Assembly (NCBI RefSeq): GCF_017562075.2
Contig: NC_054083.1
Coordinates: 14,307,107 to 14,371,106 of the forward strand
DNA: 64,000 nt
Source: Anopheles merus
Taxonomy: Eukaryota > Arthropoda > Insecta > Diptera > Culicidae
Reading direction: 5' to 3'
The notes beneath the pieces are model-generated. The model was not told the origin of the DNA. It was given only the letters and a program-made list of their open reading frames with translations, and did not search any database. A program made the translations under genes and the position numbers. Shown here in pieces: positions 63,986 to 64,000 of the stretch (the first letter of the stretch is position 1; each line of letters opens with the position of its first letter).

Positions 63986-64000
63986 CTTGCTGATTCAAAC
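63986..64000 (-). other. Possible exon 3' end with a splice donor, cut by the window edge
   Basis: On the minus strand GTTTGAATCAGCAAG|GTGAGC is a good donor match. It could be the 5' UTR or coding exon that precedes 55946, or belong to an unrelated gene. Only 15 exon bases are in the window, so this is tentative. Confidence 0.2.

Overview
The window looks like nuclear DNA of a malaria mosquito, most likely the Anopheles gambiae complex. Genes are sparse, with GT-AG introns and AT-rich intergenic DNA broken by GC-richer unique islands. There are long (GT)n and (CT)n microsatellites and many copies of a tRNA-derived SINE that I recognise as SINE200-like. There are no bacterial operons, and I see no CRISPR arrays, rRNA genes or convincing free-standing tRNA genes.

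Only two protein-coding genes can be supported, both on the minus strand, with 3'-to-5' ends running left to right. The first (29743-31809, two exons, 658 aa) is the ZCCHC8 orthologue, the scaffold of the NEXT complex that directs nuclear RNA to the exosome. The second is Orai (olf186-F), the pore subunit of the store-operated calcium channel. Its two constant exons are at 33805-34335 and 35569-35712. They can be joined in frame to either of two alternative 5' coding exons, at 35848-36186 or 39496-39847. The latter has a splice acceptor and lacks its own start. A 42-bp exon at 55905-55946 carries an ATG and ends in the matching phase. That would make Orai at least 22 kb, with a 352-aa long form whose gating residues sit exactly 3 positions above the Drosophila numbering. 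A possible splice donor at the right edge (63986) may be a still earlier 5' exon.

Layout. 1-7.8 kb: unique non-coding DNA, microsatellites and a 21-bp minisatellite of about 25 units (5187-5710). 7.8-29.5 kb: a transposon graveyard with SINEs (several with clean target-site duplications), a TIR element built on GGGGCAAAATGGGCA motifs (8153-9101), two hAT-like remnants, a 1.46-kb non-autonomous hAT element with an 8-bp duplication (23634-25095), and a three-layer nested insertion at 16379-17770. 29.5-36.6 kb: the ZCCHC8 and Orai cores, separated by a TA-flanked element containing a foldback (32384-32864). 36.6-64 kb: mainly presumed Orai intron and 5' DNA, with a decayed non-LTR retrotransposon, a second copy of the long-TIR element (50551-51169), a SINE and another TA-flanked element (62132-62468).

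The two genes act in different processes (nuclear RNA surveillance; calcium entry) and nothing here links them functionally. I found no convincing previously undescribed biological system. The most informative items are the Orai 5'-exon architecture, a duplicated 28-residue motif in ZCCHC8, the datable nested insertion and the hairpin-unit minisatellite.
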